Assembly (NCBI RefSeq): GCF_018614055.1
Contig: NZ_JAGGPB010000058.1
Location: 1-64,000, forward strand
Source of the DNA: Streptomyces sp. ISL-98
GTDB lineage: Bacteria; Actinomycetota; Actinomycetes; Streptomycetales; Streptomycetaceae
Direction of reading: 5' to 3'
DNA: 64,000 nucleotides
The translations under genes and the position numbers were made by a program. How positions within the stretch are numbered: position 1 is the stretch's first letter; each line of letters begins with the position of its first letter. The notes under the pieces were generated by a model that worked only from the letters and a program-made list of their open reading frames with translations, searched no databases and was not told where the DNA came from. This document shows positions 26,031 through 34,820 of this stretch, in pieces.

Positions 26031-26357
26031 TCAAGAGGCACGCGGACCCGAAACGGCCCACGCATGACCGGCCCGCGCTTGACGAAGGGCATAGAGGCAC
26101 CCCCCTTTCTTTTTGCGCACGTCCGGTGCGATTCGGTCAGGGCGTGGGCGCGTCCAGCTTCGGAACACCCGGGGGGGTCTCGCCCGGCCCGTACCTCGGT
26201 GTGGGCGCGCCCTCTCAACCGGCAGGTCCTCGGGCTTGGGCACGCCACAGCTGCCGCTGCCTGCGGGGGTCTGATCGGTGGTGGCGCTCCGAGTGCCGCA
26301 ACCGGACAGGACCATGCAGCCGAGCACGGCCACCAGCACACTCGTACTCACCTTCAC
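26031..26357 (-). pseudogene. Putative lipoprotein, probably frameshifted
   Basis: From GTG 26355-26357 the product begins with a good lipoprotein signal peptide, VKVSTSVLVAVLGCMVLSGC, with a lipobox ending at the Cys. It continues GSCGVPKPEDLPVE and then turns Arg/Pro-rich without structure. An adjacent frame contains AHTEVRAGRDPPGCSEAG, which looks like the natural continuation, so a frameshift near 26210 is likely. The original protein would have been an exported lipoprotein of unknown role. Confidence 0.42.
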
Positions 26358-26604
26358 CTGGAGCTGACAACTACCGGAAGAATCGAAGCTTTTGACTGCA
26401 ACTAACACATTTTGTGTCAAGGTGTTCGAGCTGCCTGGGCTGCATGCGATGCCACCCAGCACCTCCCGTGCGCCAACGGTTTCGGCATGGGGTGCCTTGG
26501 CCTTGGGTGTCGGCCTTGCGGGTACCCGCGGACCTCTCGCGTGTTACTTGTCGGTAAGGAATGATGGCGGACAACCATCCACGCAACCGGGGGCTGAGGT
26601 AGCG

Positions 26605-28020
26605 GTGTCGACTTTCGAGGAACGGGCCACGGTGCACGCTTTCCGGGACGACGCCCTGGGGGAGCACGACGCCGTCGGTCTCGCCGAGGCGATCCGGCGG
26701 GGTGAGGTCGGCGCCGCCGAAGTCGCCCGGGATGCGGCAGAGCGGGTACGGGCGGTCGAGGCGCGGCTCAGCGCGGTCCAGGTGCACATTGATGCTCCGG
26801 CGCACGCTACCGGGGCGGGCAGTGCCTTCGCCGGGGTGCCGACCTTTGTCAAGGACAACACCGACTACCTGGGACTGCCCACCGGCCACGGCAGCGCAGC
26901 CTTCACTCCGAGGGCCGCGCGGCGGCATGCGCCGTTCGCCCGGCAGTTCCTGAGCAGCGGTGTCACGGTGCTGGGCAAGACCCGGCTGCCCGAGTTCGGG
27001 TTCAGTCCGACCACGGAGTGCGAGGGCGCCGAGCCTGTTCGCAACCCGTGGAACACGGGCTACTCGGCGGGTGGTTCGTCGGGCGGCAGCGCAGCGCTAG
27101 TCGCCGCCGGGGCGGTGCCGATCGCGCATGCCAACGACGGCGGTGGCTCGATCCGGATCCCCGCCGCCTGCTGCGGACTGGTCGGTCTCAAGCCGACCCG
27201 TGGCCGGGTCGTGGCGAATGCCCAGGGCCGTCAACTGCCGCTTGACATCGTGTCCGACGGCATCGTGAGCCGTTCCGTGCGGGACACCGCCGCATTCCTT
27301 GCCGCTGCCGAGACGTACTGGCGCAACCCCAAGCTGCCGCCCCTGGGCCTGGTCGAAGGCCCCTCGGGGAAGCGGTTGCGCATCGGCTTTCTGCTGGACT
27401 CGCCGAATGGTGTCCACTGCGACACCGCCACCCGGGCGGCCGTCACGGAGACCGTGGCGAAGCTCGAACGGCTGGGCCACACCGTGGAGCCGGTGGTGTT
27501 GGACATCGACCCCCGCTTCACCGAGGACTTCCTCACGTACTGGGGGCTGCTGTCGTTCCTCCTCGGCGTCACGGGCCGGACCCTCGGTGCGGATTTCGAC
27601 CGGCGCCGCATGGACGGCCTCAGTCGGGGGCTGCGGGAGGCGTACTTGGAGAACTGGCGGCGCACTCCGGGAGTGCTGCGGAGGCTGAAGCGTACAAGGG
27701 AAACATACGCGGCGGCGTTCCGCGGGCTCGACCTCGTCCTTTCCCCCGTGCTCGCCCACACCACGCCACCGATCGGTCACCTCAGCCCGGCCGTTCCCTA
27801 CCCGACACTGATCGAACGGATCCTCGCGTACGTCGCGTTCACACCGGTCAACAACGTCGTCGGTACACCGTCGATCTCGGTGCCCGCCACGAGTACGACG
27901 GAGGACGGGCTGCCCATCGGCGTCATGTTCTCCGGCCGCCCCGGCAGTGAACGGACGCTGCTGGAGGTCGCGTTCGCGCTGGAGGCGGACCGCCCTTTCC
28001 GGCGTATCCAGGACGTGTGA
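26605..28020 (+). CDS. Amidase (amidase signature family)
   Basis: This encodes 471 residues from GTG 26605, with GAGG five bases upstream. The catalytic Ser-cisSer-Lys triad is visible: Lys in AGVPTFVKDNTDYLG, the cis-Ser and nucleophile region in YSAGGSSGGSAALVAAG, and the DGGGSIRIPAACCGLVGLKP signature. The C-terminus NNVVGTPSISVPA and LPIGVMFSGRPGSE is typical. These enzymes hydrolyse amides or transfer ammonia, and the substrate cannot be read from sequence. The sequence upstream to 26392 is open but lacks family similarity. The gene is intact amid degraded neighbours. Confidence 0.85.
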   Translation: MSTFEERATVHAFRDDALGEHDAVGLAEAIRRGEVGAAEVARDAAERVRAVEARLSAVQVHIDAPAHATGAGSAFAGVPTFVKDNTDYLGLPTGHGSAAFTPRAARRHAPFARQFLSSGVTVLGKTRLPEFGFSPTTECEGAEPVRNPWNTGYSAGGSSGGSAALVAAGAVPIAHANDGGGSIRIPAACCGLVGLKPTRGRVVANAQGRQLPLDIVSDGIVSRSVRDTAAFLAAAETYWRNPKLPPLGLVEGPSGKRLRIGFLLDSPNGVHCDTATRAAVTETVAKLERLGHTVEPVVLDIDPRFTEDFLTYWGLLSFLLGVTGRTLGADFDRRRMDGLSRGLREAYLENWRRTPGVLRRLKRTRETYAAAFRGLDLVLSPVLAHTTPPIGHLSPAVPYPTLIERILAYVAFTPVNNVVGTPSISVPATSTTEDGLPIGVMFSGRPGSERTLLEVAFALEADRPFRRIQDV

Positions 28021-28050
28021 CATTGCGGCTGTCCTCCGCGCCTCCCGCGG

Positions 28051-28320
28051 TTGCGACGGCCGCTCGCTCCTGGCCAGGAGGTCCTGGCGCCGTCCCCGCA
28101 TGGAGGTGCGAGGCGCCCTCAGCCGACCGGGGCGGATCTGCGGATGGAGGTTTGCCGTGAGGGACTCACGGTCACGTACACGAGCAGTCGGCGCCGGCCC
28201 GGGCCTCGCGGTGGGAGCGAACTCGTCCTGCGGATCGGCGGCCGGGTTGAGCAACCGACCGACATCGAGCACTTCCTGACCTCTCGCTGGGGCATGCAGT
28301 GGTCGCGGCTACCGGGGCGG
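28051..28320 (+). pseudogene. DUF2071 (YqjF-like) fragment
   Basis: The frame reads CREGLTVTYTSSRRRPGPRG, SELVLRIGGRVEQPTDIEHF and LTSRWGM, the middle of a DUF2071 protein. The N-terminal part and the last third are missing, and the frame runs into unrelated sequence before the VOC gene on the other strand. Confidence 0.5.
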
Positions 28321-28429
28321 CCACCAGATTGTCTGGTCCGTCCAGGTGGGAGGCCCATGAGCAACGGCGACGTTGCTTTCCGCGCGGGCGGCGGTCTGGG
28401 GACAGTGCTGCGGGGCAGCGGCGGGTGGA

Positions 28430-28915
28430 TCAAGCGCCGTTAGGCTTGGGGTTCATGGACTGCATGGCCTCCTTGGCCCGCTTCTCCATCTCCTCCGCGG
28501 GGACGTCCTCAATGTGCGAGGCGATGCTCCAGCGGTGGCCGAAAGGGTCTTCGAGCTGACCGGTGCGGTCGCCGTAGAACTCGTCCTTGACCGGCGACAG
28601 CTCCTTGGCGCCCCGGGCGAGGGCCTTGGCGAACACCGTGTCGACGTCCTCCATGTACACGTGCAGGGTGATCGGCGTGCCGCCGACCGCCTTCGGGGAT
28701 CGGAATCCCATATCCGGGTACTCGTCCGCGAGCATGATGACCGCGTTGCCCAGCGCCAGCTCGGCGTGGCCGATCTTGCCGCCTGGGGCCGGCATCTTCA
28801 TGCGCTCTTCCGCGCCGAGCACGGACACGTAGAAGTCGATCGCGGCTGCGGCTCCGTCGACACAGAGGTACGGCGTGACCCGCGGATATCCCTCGGGGAT
28901 GGGCTGGACGGTCAC
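28430..28915 (-). CDS. VOC-family protein (PhnB/glyoxalase-like)
   Basis: This encodes 161 residues from GTG 28913-28915, with GGGAGA upstream. It shows the PhnB-type vicinal-oxygen-chelate pattern: VTPYLCVDGAAAAIDFYVSV, GKIGHAELALGNAVIMLAD, then ITLHVYMEDVDTVFAKALAR and DRTGQLEDPFGHRWSIASH. Members bind metals or small molecules, and most in Streptomyces are uncharacterised. The His and Glu residues that could bind a metal are present (GHAEL, GQLEDPFGH). The C-terminal KRAKEAMQSMNP is typical of the subgroup. Confidence 0.8.
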   Translation of the reverse strand: MTVQPIPEGYPRVTPYLCVDGAAAAIDFYVSVLGAEERMKMPAPGGKIGHAELALGNAVIMLADEYPDMGFRSPKAVGGTPITLHVYMEDVDTVFAKALARGAKELSPVKDEFYGDRTGQLEDPFGHRWSIASHIEDVPAEEMEKRAKEAMQSMNPKPNGA

Positions 28916-29194
28916 GGTCTCCCGCCTTTCCGAACAGTGACGATCACCGCTGACCGCGGCCTTCGACCACTGGTATCCCGAAACCCCGGGCCACGCGCCG
29001 ACGCCGCGCGGCGGCTGACCACGGGATGCCCCGAAGGGCGGCAGCTTCAGTGCCGGCCCATTCCTTCTGCAACGTGGCCGCCGCCGTTCTGCTGTCGCCG
29101 CGCAGACATGGGCCTGAGCCGGGGGACGGCGTGCCCACCATGGAGGCGGTGCCGGGGCCTCCGCACCGGCCTCGTCGAGGCCGCGGAGGGGAAG

Positions 29195-29326
29195 GTGTCG
29201 GGCCTGAAGCTGTTCCACACGACGAAAAGCGGCGTGACCGAGGTCATGCCGCGTCTTGCTGAGGTCGAGGCGGACGTGCAGAGCCTCGTCGAAGCGCGCG
29301 TGGAGACGCTGCGGGGCGTCACGTAG
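29195..29326 (+). pseudogene. NucS-like / DUF5655 nuclease-family N-terminal fragment
   Basis: The frame reads KLFHTTKSGVTEVMPRLAEV and EADVQSLVEARVETLRGV before a stop at 29326. This is the opening 45 codons of a widespread actinobacterial family related to NucS-type endonucleases, normally followed by FLASEY and the nuclease core. The core is absent. Confidence 0.5.
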
Positions 29327-29466
29327 TTGTCGACGCCGGCCACGCTGGGTCGGGCGCGCTCGTAGCGCATGTGGGAACAGGCTGGGGTGAGTTGGCCGGG
29401 GAGTTCAGCGGCGCAGGCCGGTGGCGCGCCCGGGCGCCGTCGGTAGCAACAGCGCGGTACGCACAT

Positions 29467-29508
29467 AAGGAGCTGGGCCCCTCCCGATCGGGAAGGGCCC
29501 AGCTCCTT
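29467..29508. terminator. Strong bidirectional hairpin terminator
   Basis: AAGGAGCTGGGCCC (29467-29480) pairs perfectly with GGGCCCAGCTCCTT (29495-29508), and the loop contains a further palindrome CCCGATCGGG. It lies 14 bases beyond the 3' end of ccsB and should stop transcription from it and from the left. Confidence 0.85.
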
Positions 29509-29521
29509 GCGTTACGGTGGC

Positions 29522-30682
29522 TCAGACCCCGGCGTATGAGTGCTTGCCGCCGAAGAGGAAGTTCACGCCGTAGTAGTTGAACAGGTAGGCGGCGAAGGCG
29601 CACAGGGCGATGTAGGCGGCCTTGCGGCCCTTCCAGCCGGCCGTGGCGCGGGCGTGGAGGTAGCACGCGTATCCCACCCAGGTGATGAACGACCAGACCT
29701 CCTTGGGGTCCCAGCCCCAGTAGCGGCCCCAGGCGTCGCCCGCCCAGATCGCGCCCGCCACGATCGTGAACGTCCACAGGGGGAAGATCGCGGCGTTGAT
29801 GCGGTAGGAGAAGCGGTCCAGGGTCGCCGAGGCGGGCAGCCGGGACAGGATGTCGTTGCCCGCGACCCGGGCCCACAGCATCAGACGGGCCCCGGCCGGG
29901 CCCTTCTTGTCGCGCAGGGCGAGGGCCAGGCCGCGCTCGGAGGCGGCGACGCGGCCGTCGGTGAGCCGTACCTCGTAACGGTCGCGGAAGAGGTAGACCA
30001 GCGCGGACAGCGCACCCAGATAGAGCGTCGCGCCGCAGAAGATGGCCGTGGAGACGTGGATCCACAGCCAGTACGAGTGCAGGGCCGGGACGAGCGGGGC
30101 GCTGTCGGTGTAGAGCCAGGTGACGGCGATACCCAGGTCGAGCAGGACGGTGGTGACCAGCGGCAGCCCGATCCAGCGCACGTTCTTCTTGGCGAAGAGC
30201 AGGGCGAGGTACACGCCGACGGCCACCGTCGCGAAGGTGGTGGAGAACTCGTACATGTTGCCCCACGGCGCCCGCATCACGGACAGCGCGCGGCTGACCA
30301 CACCGCCGGCCGCGATGAGGAAGGCGAGCGTCGTCAGGGAGACGGCGATACGGCCGTACAGGTCGCCCTGCGAGTCGTCGCCGTGCGCGCCGGGGCCGTC
30401 GGCGATGTCGCGGGTCTCGGTCCGTGACCGCTCGATGACCTTCGGCCGGTCGAGCACCGCGGTGCCGCCGCCCTCGGCGGCCTGTGCCCGGGCCGTCGCC
30501 CCGGCCGCCCCGCGGCTCCCCTCCTCGGCCACCAGCGCGGCGGCCGTGCGCCCGACCTTGCTGCGGCTACCGAAAATCCATTCGGTGATGTGGGCGAGGA
30601 AGGCCAACGTGTAGACGGCCATTGCCGAATAGATCAGCACGTTACTGATATGCGCCAAGTTCTCGTTGGCGGCCAGATTCAT
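29522..30682 (-). CDS. ccsB: Cytochrome c biogenesis protein CcsB (haem handling)
   Basis: This encodes 386 residues starting at ATG 30680-30682. It is a polytopic membrane protein with about eight helices and a large insert (residues 45-130) rich in Ala and Glu. The WWD-type haem-handling motif is present as GRYWGWDPKEVWSFITWVGY, and conserved His residues lie in LHSYWLWIHVSTAIFCG. With ResB, CcsB transports haem and attaches it to apocytochrome c. Normally the gene lies downstream of ccdA, resA and resB, and here it stands alone. It is the last gene before the NRPS region and may be a second copy. A link to the haem enzyme of the cluster is only a thought. Confidence 0.88.
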   Translation of the reverse strand: MNLAANENLAHISNVLIYSAMAVYTLAFLAHITEWIFGSRSKVGRTAAALVAEEGSRGAAGATARAQAAEGGGTAVLDRPKVIERSRTETRDIADGPGAHGDDSQGDLYGRIAVSLTTLAFLIAAGGVVSRALSVMRAPWGNMYEFSTTFATVAVGVYLALLFAKKNVRWIGLPLVTTVLLDLGIAVTWLYTDSAPLVPALHSYWLWIHVSTAIFCGATLYLGALSALVYLFRDRYEVRLTDGRVAASERGLALALRDKKGPAGARLMLWARVAGNDILSRLPASATLDRFSYRINAAIFPLWTFTIVAGAIWAGDAWGRYWGWDPKEVWSFITWVGYACYLHARATAGWKGRKAAYIALCAFAAYLFNYYGVNFLFGGKHSYAGV

Positions 30683-30939
30683 TTCTTGACCCCTTTGGAG
30701 GATTCAGACTGCGGGCCGGGCACGCTCCGCACCCGTAGGGGAGCCTAGCCTCCACACTTGACGGGACGGCAGCCGGGGTCCTGCGCGCGATGCCGCATTG
30801 GCCGTCGCATTACGGGCAGTTGACCGGCAGGTGTGGCGGGTGCCTGGTCCGTGCCAACGCCCGGCGGAGAAAGGGGGGATGGGTGTGGCCGCCGCGTGCC
30901 GAGCCGCTTCAGGGCGCAGGTTGACGCTCAATCAGGCGG

Positions 30940-30980
30940 CGTGATTGAATCGATCAATGATTCGATCAAAAATCGAGCGA
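30940..30980. promoter_or_regulatory. AT-rich inverted-repeat element upstream of the Hpg operon
   Basis: Between ccsB and hpgT (377 bases) the local GC content drops sharply. ATCGATCA at 30949-30956 faces TGATTCGAT at 30958-30966, an inverted repeat with one extra base, and further GATCAAA and AATCGA repeats follow. It is a plausible operator or promoter region for either divergent transcript. No canonical -10/-35 pair was assigned. Confidence 0.35.
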
Positions 30981-31059
30981 GATGTGTTGCGCGTACCTTA
31001 GCCGCGCACGCCGTGTTTCGCGGGGACCCGTCAGCGGGGGCCGGGTTCCCATTCTGTGA

Positions 31060-32460
31060 GTGACAAGTGATGTGCCGAGGCCCCGTTCTGTTTTTAAAGG
31101 GGGGAATTCGGCCGCTGTCGCCGAGTGCCACGATATGCACGCAGAAATCCACAGGGACGCAGAACTCCACGCGCTCGAGATGCACGGCTCTCTCGATTCA
31201 CCCGTGATCGAGTCGATGAACTTCCTGAACGAGATCTCCCAGCGCTTCCCGGAGGCCCTCTCCATGGCCGCGGGCCGGCCGTACGAGGGATTCTTCGACA
31301 CCGAGGACGTCCACCGTCACCTCCGCGTCTTCGAGGACCATCTGCGGTCCGTGCACGGCGGCGACGAGGCCCGCGTGCGCCGCACGATCCTGCAGTACGG
31401 GCGCACGAAGGGCATTATCCACGACCTGATCGCGAAGAACCTCTCCGTCGACGAGGACATCGACGTCGACCCGGAGAGCGTGGTCGTGACCGTCGGCTGC
31501 CAGGAGGCGCTCTTCCTCACGCTGCGCGCGCTGCGCAGGAGCGACAAGGACGTGCTGCTCGCCACGATGCCCTGCTACGTGGGCGCGACCGGGGCGGCCG
31601 AGCTGACGGACATGCGGGTGCTGCCCGTCCGGGAGAACGCCGAGGGCATCGACCTCAACGACCTGGTGCGGGTCGTCGAGGAGGCCAAGGCGGCGGGGCT
31701 GCGGCCGCGCGCCTGTTACGTGGTGGCGGACTTCGCCAACCCGTCGGGCGTCAGCCTCGGCGTCGACACCCGCGAGGCGCTGATCCGCCTGGCTGCGGAG
31801 CACGACTTCCTCATCCTGGAGGACAACCCGTACGGCCTGTTCCACGCCCCGGACAGCGAGCCGCTGCCCACGCTCAAGTCGCTCGACGGAGACCGGCGCC
31901 GCGTCGTCTACCTCGGCTCGTACGCCAAGACCGGACTGCCGGGCGCCCGCATCGGGTTCGTGGTGGCCGACCAGCGCGTGAGCCGGGCCGGCGCGGACGG
32001 CACCGTACTCCTCGCCGACGAGCTGGCGAAGATCAAGAGCATGCTCACGGTGAATACGTCACCGGTCGCCCAGGCCGTCATCGGCGGCAAGCTCGTGGCG
32101 AACGGCTACAGCCTGCGCGCGGCCAATGTCCGGGAGACGGAGCTGTACCAGGGCAACCTGCGGCACGTACTGAACGAACTGGCCCGCAATTTCCCGGAAG
32201 GCACGGGTCCGCGCGTGACTTGGAACACGCCCGGCGGCGGATTCTTCGTCGTCCTCACCGTTCCGTTTCCCGTCGACGACGCGCTCCTCGAAGACTCCGC
32301 CCGGCGCCACAAGGTCCTGTGGACGCCGATGCACCACTTCTACGGCGACGGAAAGCCGCGGCCCCAGATCCGTCTTTCCTTCAGCTACCTGTCACCGGAG
32401 GAAATCACGGCCGGTATCCACCGTCTCGCGACGTTCATTCGCGAGCAGTGTGCCGCCTGA
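31060..32460 (+). CDS. hpgT: 4-hydroxyphenylglycine aminotransferase (PLP, class I/II)
   Basis: This encodes up to 466 residues from GTG 31060. ATG 31135 (MHAEIHRDAEL) is an equally possible start, giving 441 residues. The fold-type I aminotransferase features are clear: SVVVTVGCQEALFLTLRAL, the Asn of DFANPSGVSLGVD, FLILEDNPYGLF, and the PLP lysine in YLGSYAKTGLPGARIGFVVA. HpgT converts 4-hydroxyphenylglyoxylate to L-4-hydroxyphenylglycine, usually with tyrosine as amino donor, so the keto acid re-enters the cycle. Its place directly before hmaS and hmo makes this assignment secure. Downstream spacing is 44 bases. Confidence 0.88.
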   Translation: MTSDVPRPRSVFKGGNSAAVAECHDMHAEIHRDAELHALEMHGSLDSPVIESMNFLNEISQRFPEALSMAAGRPYEGFFDTEDVHRHLRVFEDHLRSVHGGDEARVRRTILQYGRTKGIIHDLIAKNLSVDEDIDVDPESVVVTVGCQEALFLTLRALRRSDKDVLLATMPCYVGATGAAELTDMRVLPVRENAEGIDLNDLVRVVEEAKAAGLRPRACYVVADFANPSGVSLGVDTREALIRLAAEHDFLILEDNPYGLFHAPDSEPLPTLKSLDGDRRRVVYLGSYAKTGLPGARIGFVVADQRVSRAGADGTVLLADELAKIKSMLTVNTSPVAQAVIGGKLVANGYSLRAANVRETELYQGNLRHVLNELARNFPEGTGPRVTWNTPGGGFFVVLTVPFPVDDALLEDSARRHKVLWTPMHHFYGDGKPRPQIRLSFSYLSPEEITAGIHRLATFIREQCAA

Positions 32461-32504
32461 ATTCTCCGTCACGAACAACCATCATCATATTGAGAAGGAA
32501 TGTC

Positions 32505-33602
32505 ATGAGTCCCTTGGGTGATCTGCGCATCGATCACGTCGGTTTCGCGGTCGATGATCTCGCCGAGGCAACCAACTTCTTTGTGAACAACTACGGCCTG
32601 GGCGTGTACGCGAAGGCGGCAGGGCCCGACGCCACGGACGGCGCGGCACGGATGACCGCCGTCGGCCGCGAGGGCATACGCCTGCTGCTCACCGACGCGC
32701 AGGGCTCCGACCATCCGGCGGCCGCCTACGTCGAGCGCCACGGCGACGGCGTGTCGGACATCGCCCTGAGCACCGCGGATGCAGCGGCCGCCTACGCCGA
32801 GGCGGTGCGGCGCGGGGCCCGCCCGGTGGCCGAGCCGCGGGAGCACGACGGCATCGTCACCGCGACCATCGGCGCGTTCGGCGACGTCACGCACACCTTC
32901 GTGCAGCGCACCGCCGACCAGGAGGCCCTCGCGCTGCCCGGTCTGACGCCCGTGACCGGCCAGGAGCAGGCGGCCCCCGCCGCGACCGCGGTCGGGCTGC
33001 ACACCATCGACCACTTCGCCGTCTGCCTGGAAGCCGGCCAACTCGACGCGACGGTCGCGTACTACGAGACCGTCCTAGACTTCGAGATGGTCTTCACCGA
33101 GCGCATCGTCGTCGGCGGCCAGGCCATGGACTCCAAGGTCGTGCAGAGCCGCTCCGGCGCGGTGACGCTGACCCTGATCGAGCCGGACACCTCCCGCGAG
33201 CCGGGCCAGATCGACAAGTTCATCAAGGTGCACGGGGGCGGCGGCGTCCAGCACATCGCCTTCGCCACCGACGACATCGTCCGCGACGTGAGCGGGCTCG
33301 GCGAAAACGGCCTGGCCTTCCTCACCACGCCGGGCGCGTACTACGAGCAGGTGCCCGAGCGGCTCGACCTGCAGCGCCACTCCGTCGACGCGCTGCGCGA
33401 GCTGAACATCCTGGTCGACGAGGACCAGGACGGCCAGCTCCTGCAGATCTTCACCAAGTCCGTCCACCCGCGCGGCACGCTGTTCTTCGAGGTCATCGAG
33501 CGGCTCGGCGCGCGGACCTTCGGCAGCGGCAACATCAAGGCCCTGTACAGCGCCGTCGAGCTGGAGATGGAGCGGGCGCGGCAGGAGGAAACGGGCGCAT
33601 GA
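32505..33602 (+). CDS. hmaS: 4-hydroxymandelate synthase
   Basis: This encodes 365 residues from ATG 32505, with GAGAAGGA eight bases upstream. It is a two-domain vicinal-oxygen-chelate dioxygenase of the HPPD family. Candidate iron ligands are the His in LHTIDHFAVCLE, the His in GGGVQHIAFATDDI and the Glu in GTLFFEVIERLG. The tail GSGNIKALYSAVELE is characteristic of HmaS, and an Hpg cassette is the setting. The enzyme converts 4-hydroxyphenylpyruvate to L-4-hydroxymandelate with Fe(II) and O2. The stop overlaps the hmo start by four bases. HPPD cannot be excluded from the fold alone, but context strongly favours HmaS. Confidence 0.9.
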   Translation: MSPLGDLRIDHVGFAVDDLAEATNFFVNNYGLGVYAKAAGPDATDGAARMTAVGREGIRLLLTDAQGSDHPAAAYVERHGDGVSDIALSTADAAAAYAEAVRRGARPVAEPREHDGIVTATIGAFGDVTHTFVQRTADQEALALPGLTPVTGQEQAAPAATAVGLHTIDHFAVCLEAGQLDATVAYYETVLDFEMVFTERIVVGGQAMDSKVVQSRSGAVTLTLIEPDTSREPGQIDKFIKVHGGGGVQHIAFATDDIVRDVSGLGENGLAFLTTPGAYYEQVPERLDLQRHSVDALRELNILVDEDQDGQLLQIFTKSVHPRGTLFFEVIERLGARTFGSGNIKALYSAVELEMERARQEETGA

Positions 33603-34726
33603 CCGTGCCCGTGCACGAGGTGGACCGGCGGGCCGCCGCGGTGAGCGTCGCCGAGGTGGCGCGGCTCGCCGCGGACCGGCTCCCCGCGGACGTACGCGAC
33701 TTCGTCGACGGCGGCAGCGGCGACGAGTCCACCCAGGCCGCCAACCGGGCCGCCCTCGACGCCGTCCGCCCGGTGCCGAGGGTGCTCGGCGGCTCGGGCG
33801 AGGCCGACACGTCCGGCACGCTGCTGCGCAGCACGGCCGAGCTGCCGCTCGCCGTGGCGCCGATGGCGTACCAGCGGCTGCTGCACCCGGACGGCGAGCT
33901 CGCCGCGGCGCGCGCCGCGCATGACACCGGGATCCCGTACATCATCAGCACGCTGAGCAGCTACCCGATCGAGGAGATCACCGCGGTCGGCGGGGTCTGC
34001 TGGTTCCAGCTGTACTGGATGCGCGACCGGGCCGTGGCCCTCGACCTGGTCCGCCGCGCGGAGATGGCCGGATGCGAGGCGCTGGTCGTCACCGTCGACG
34101 TGCCCCACATGGGCCGCAGGCTGCGTGATGTGCGCAACGGCTTCACGCTGCCGCACGACGTACGGGCCGCCAACCTCGGCCCGGCACCGGACACGGACGC
34201 GGCGGGGATCACGGCCGCACACACGCGGCAGTCCGGGGCGTCCGCCGTCGCCACGCACACCGCGCTCTCCTTCGACCCGGCGATCGGCTGGGACGACCTC
34301 GCCTGGCTGCGCGAACAGACCGCGCTGCCGCTGGTCCTGAAGGGCATCCTCGACCCACGGGATGCCGTCCGCGCCGTCGGCGTCGGCGCCGACGGAGTGA
34401 TCGTCTCCAACCACGGAGGCCGGCAGTTCCCGGCCGCGCCGCCGAGCGTCACGGCGCTGACGGCGGTGCTCGACGAGGTCGGCGGGCGCTGCGCGGTTCT
34501 GTTCGACAGTGGTGTGCGCACCGGTGCGGACATCCTGCGCGCTCTGGCGCTCGGCGCCGACGGCGCGCTGTGCGGGCGGCCGGTGCTGTGGGGGCTCGCC
34601 GCGGACGGCGAGGACGGCGCGCGGCACGTACTGCGGCTGCTGCACACCGAGTTGAGGGAAGCGCTCCTGCTGTCGGGCTGTCCCGATCTCGCGGCCGCGC
34701 GCGCCCTCGACGTCGTACGTCTCTGA
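33599..34726 (+). CDS. hmo: 4-hydroxymandelate oxidase (FMN-dependent alpha-hydroxy acid oxidase)
   Basis: This encodes 375 residues and overlaps hmaS by ATGA. The FMN-dependent alpha-hydroxy acid oxidase pattern is complete: LPLAVAPMAYQRLLHPDGE, VTVDVPHMGRRLRDVRNGF, LPLVLKGILDPRDAV (Lys contacting FMN), the active-site His in GVIVSNHGGRQF, and FDSGVRTGADILRALALGAD. It oxidises 4-hydroxymandelate to 4-hydroxyphenylglyoxylate, the substrate of HpgT. It is last in the three-gene Hpg operon and followed by a strong terminator. Confidence 0.9.
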   Translation: MTVPVHEVDRRAAAVSVAEVARLAADRLPADVRDFVDGGSGDESTQAANRAALDAVRPVPRVLGGSGEADTSGTLLRSTAELPLAVAPMAYQRLLHPDGELAAARAAHDTGIPYIISTLSSYPIEEITAVGGVCWFQLYWMRDRAVALDLVRRAEMAGCEALVVTVDVPHMGRRLRDVRNGFTLPHDVRAANLGPAPDTDAAGITAAHTRQSGASAVATHTALSFDPAIGWDDLAWLREQTALPLVLKGILDPRDAVRAVGVGADGVIVSNHGGRQFPAAPPSVTALTAVLDEVGGRCAVLFDSGVRTGADILRALALGADGALCGRPVLWGLAADGEDGARHVLRLLHTELREALLLSGCPDLAAARALDVVRL

Positions 34727-34767
34727 CGCACCGCAAAAGAAACCGGAAAGGAAACCGGGAAAGGGAA

Positions 34768-34799
34768 GGGGGCGGCCGGACTCAGGTCCGGCCGCCCCC
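34768..34799. terminator. Convergent-operon hairpin terminator
   Basis: GGGGGCGGCCGGAC (34768-34781), loop TCAG, then GTCCGGCCGCCCCC (34786-34799) followed by TTTCC. It is a perfect 14-bp stem located between the stops of hmo and the convergent haem-enzyme gene, serving both. Confidence 0.88.
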
Positions 34800-34820
34800 T
34801 TTCCGTACGGTGAGCGGGAG

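Noticed and set aside
31125..33602. An 825-codon plus-strand frame across hpgT and hmaS
   Set aside because: In its 5' part it is an Arg-rich shadow of hpgT. It enters the true hmaS frame only by chance, and the real start at 32505 has its own ribosome binding site.
32505..33602. Calling the VOC dioxygenase HPPD (tyrosine degradation)
   Set aside because: Its place between hpgT and hmo, the four-base overlap with hmo and the C-terminal GSGNIKALY pattern favour HmaS.
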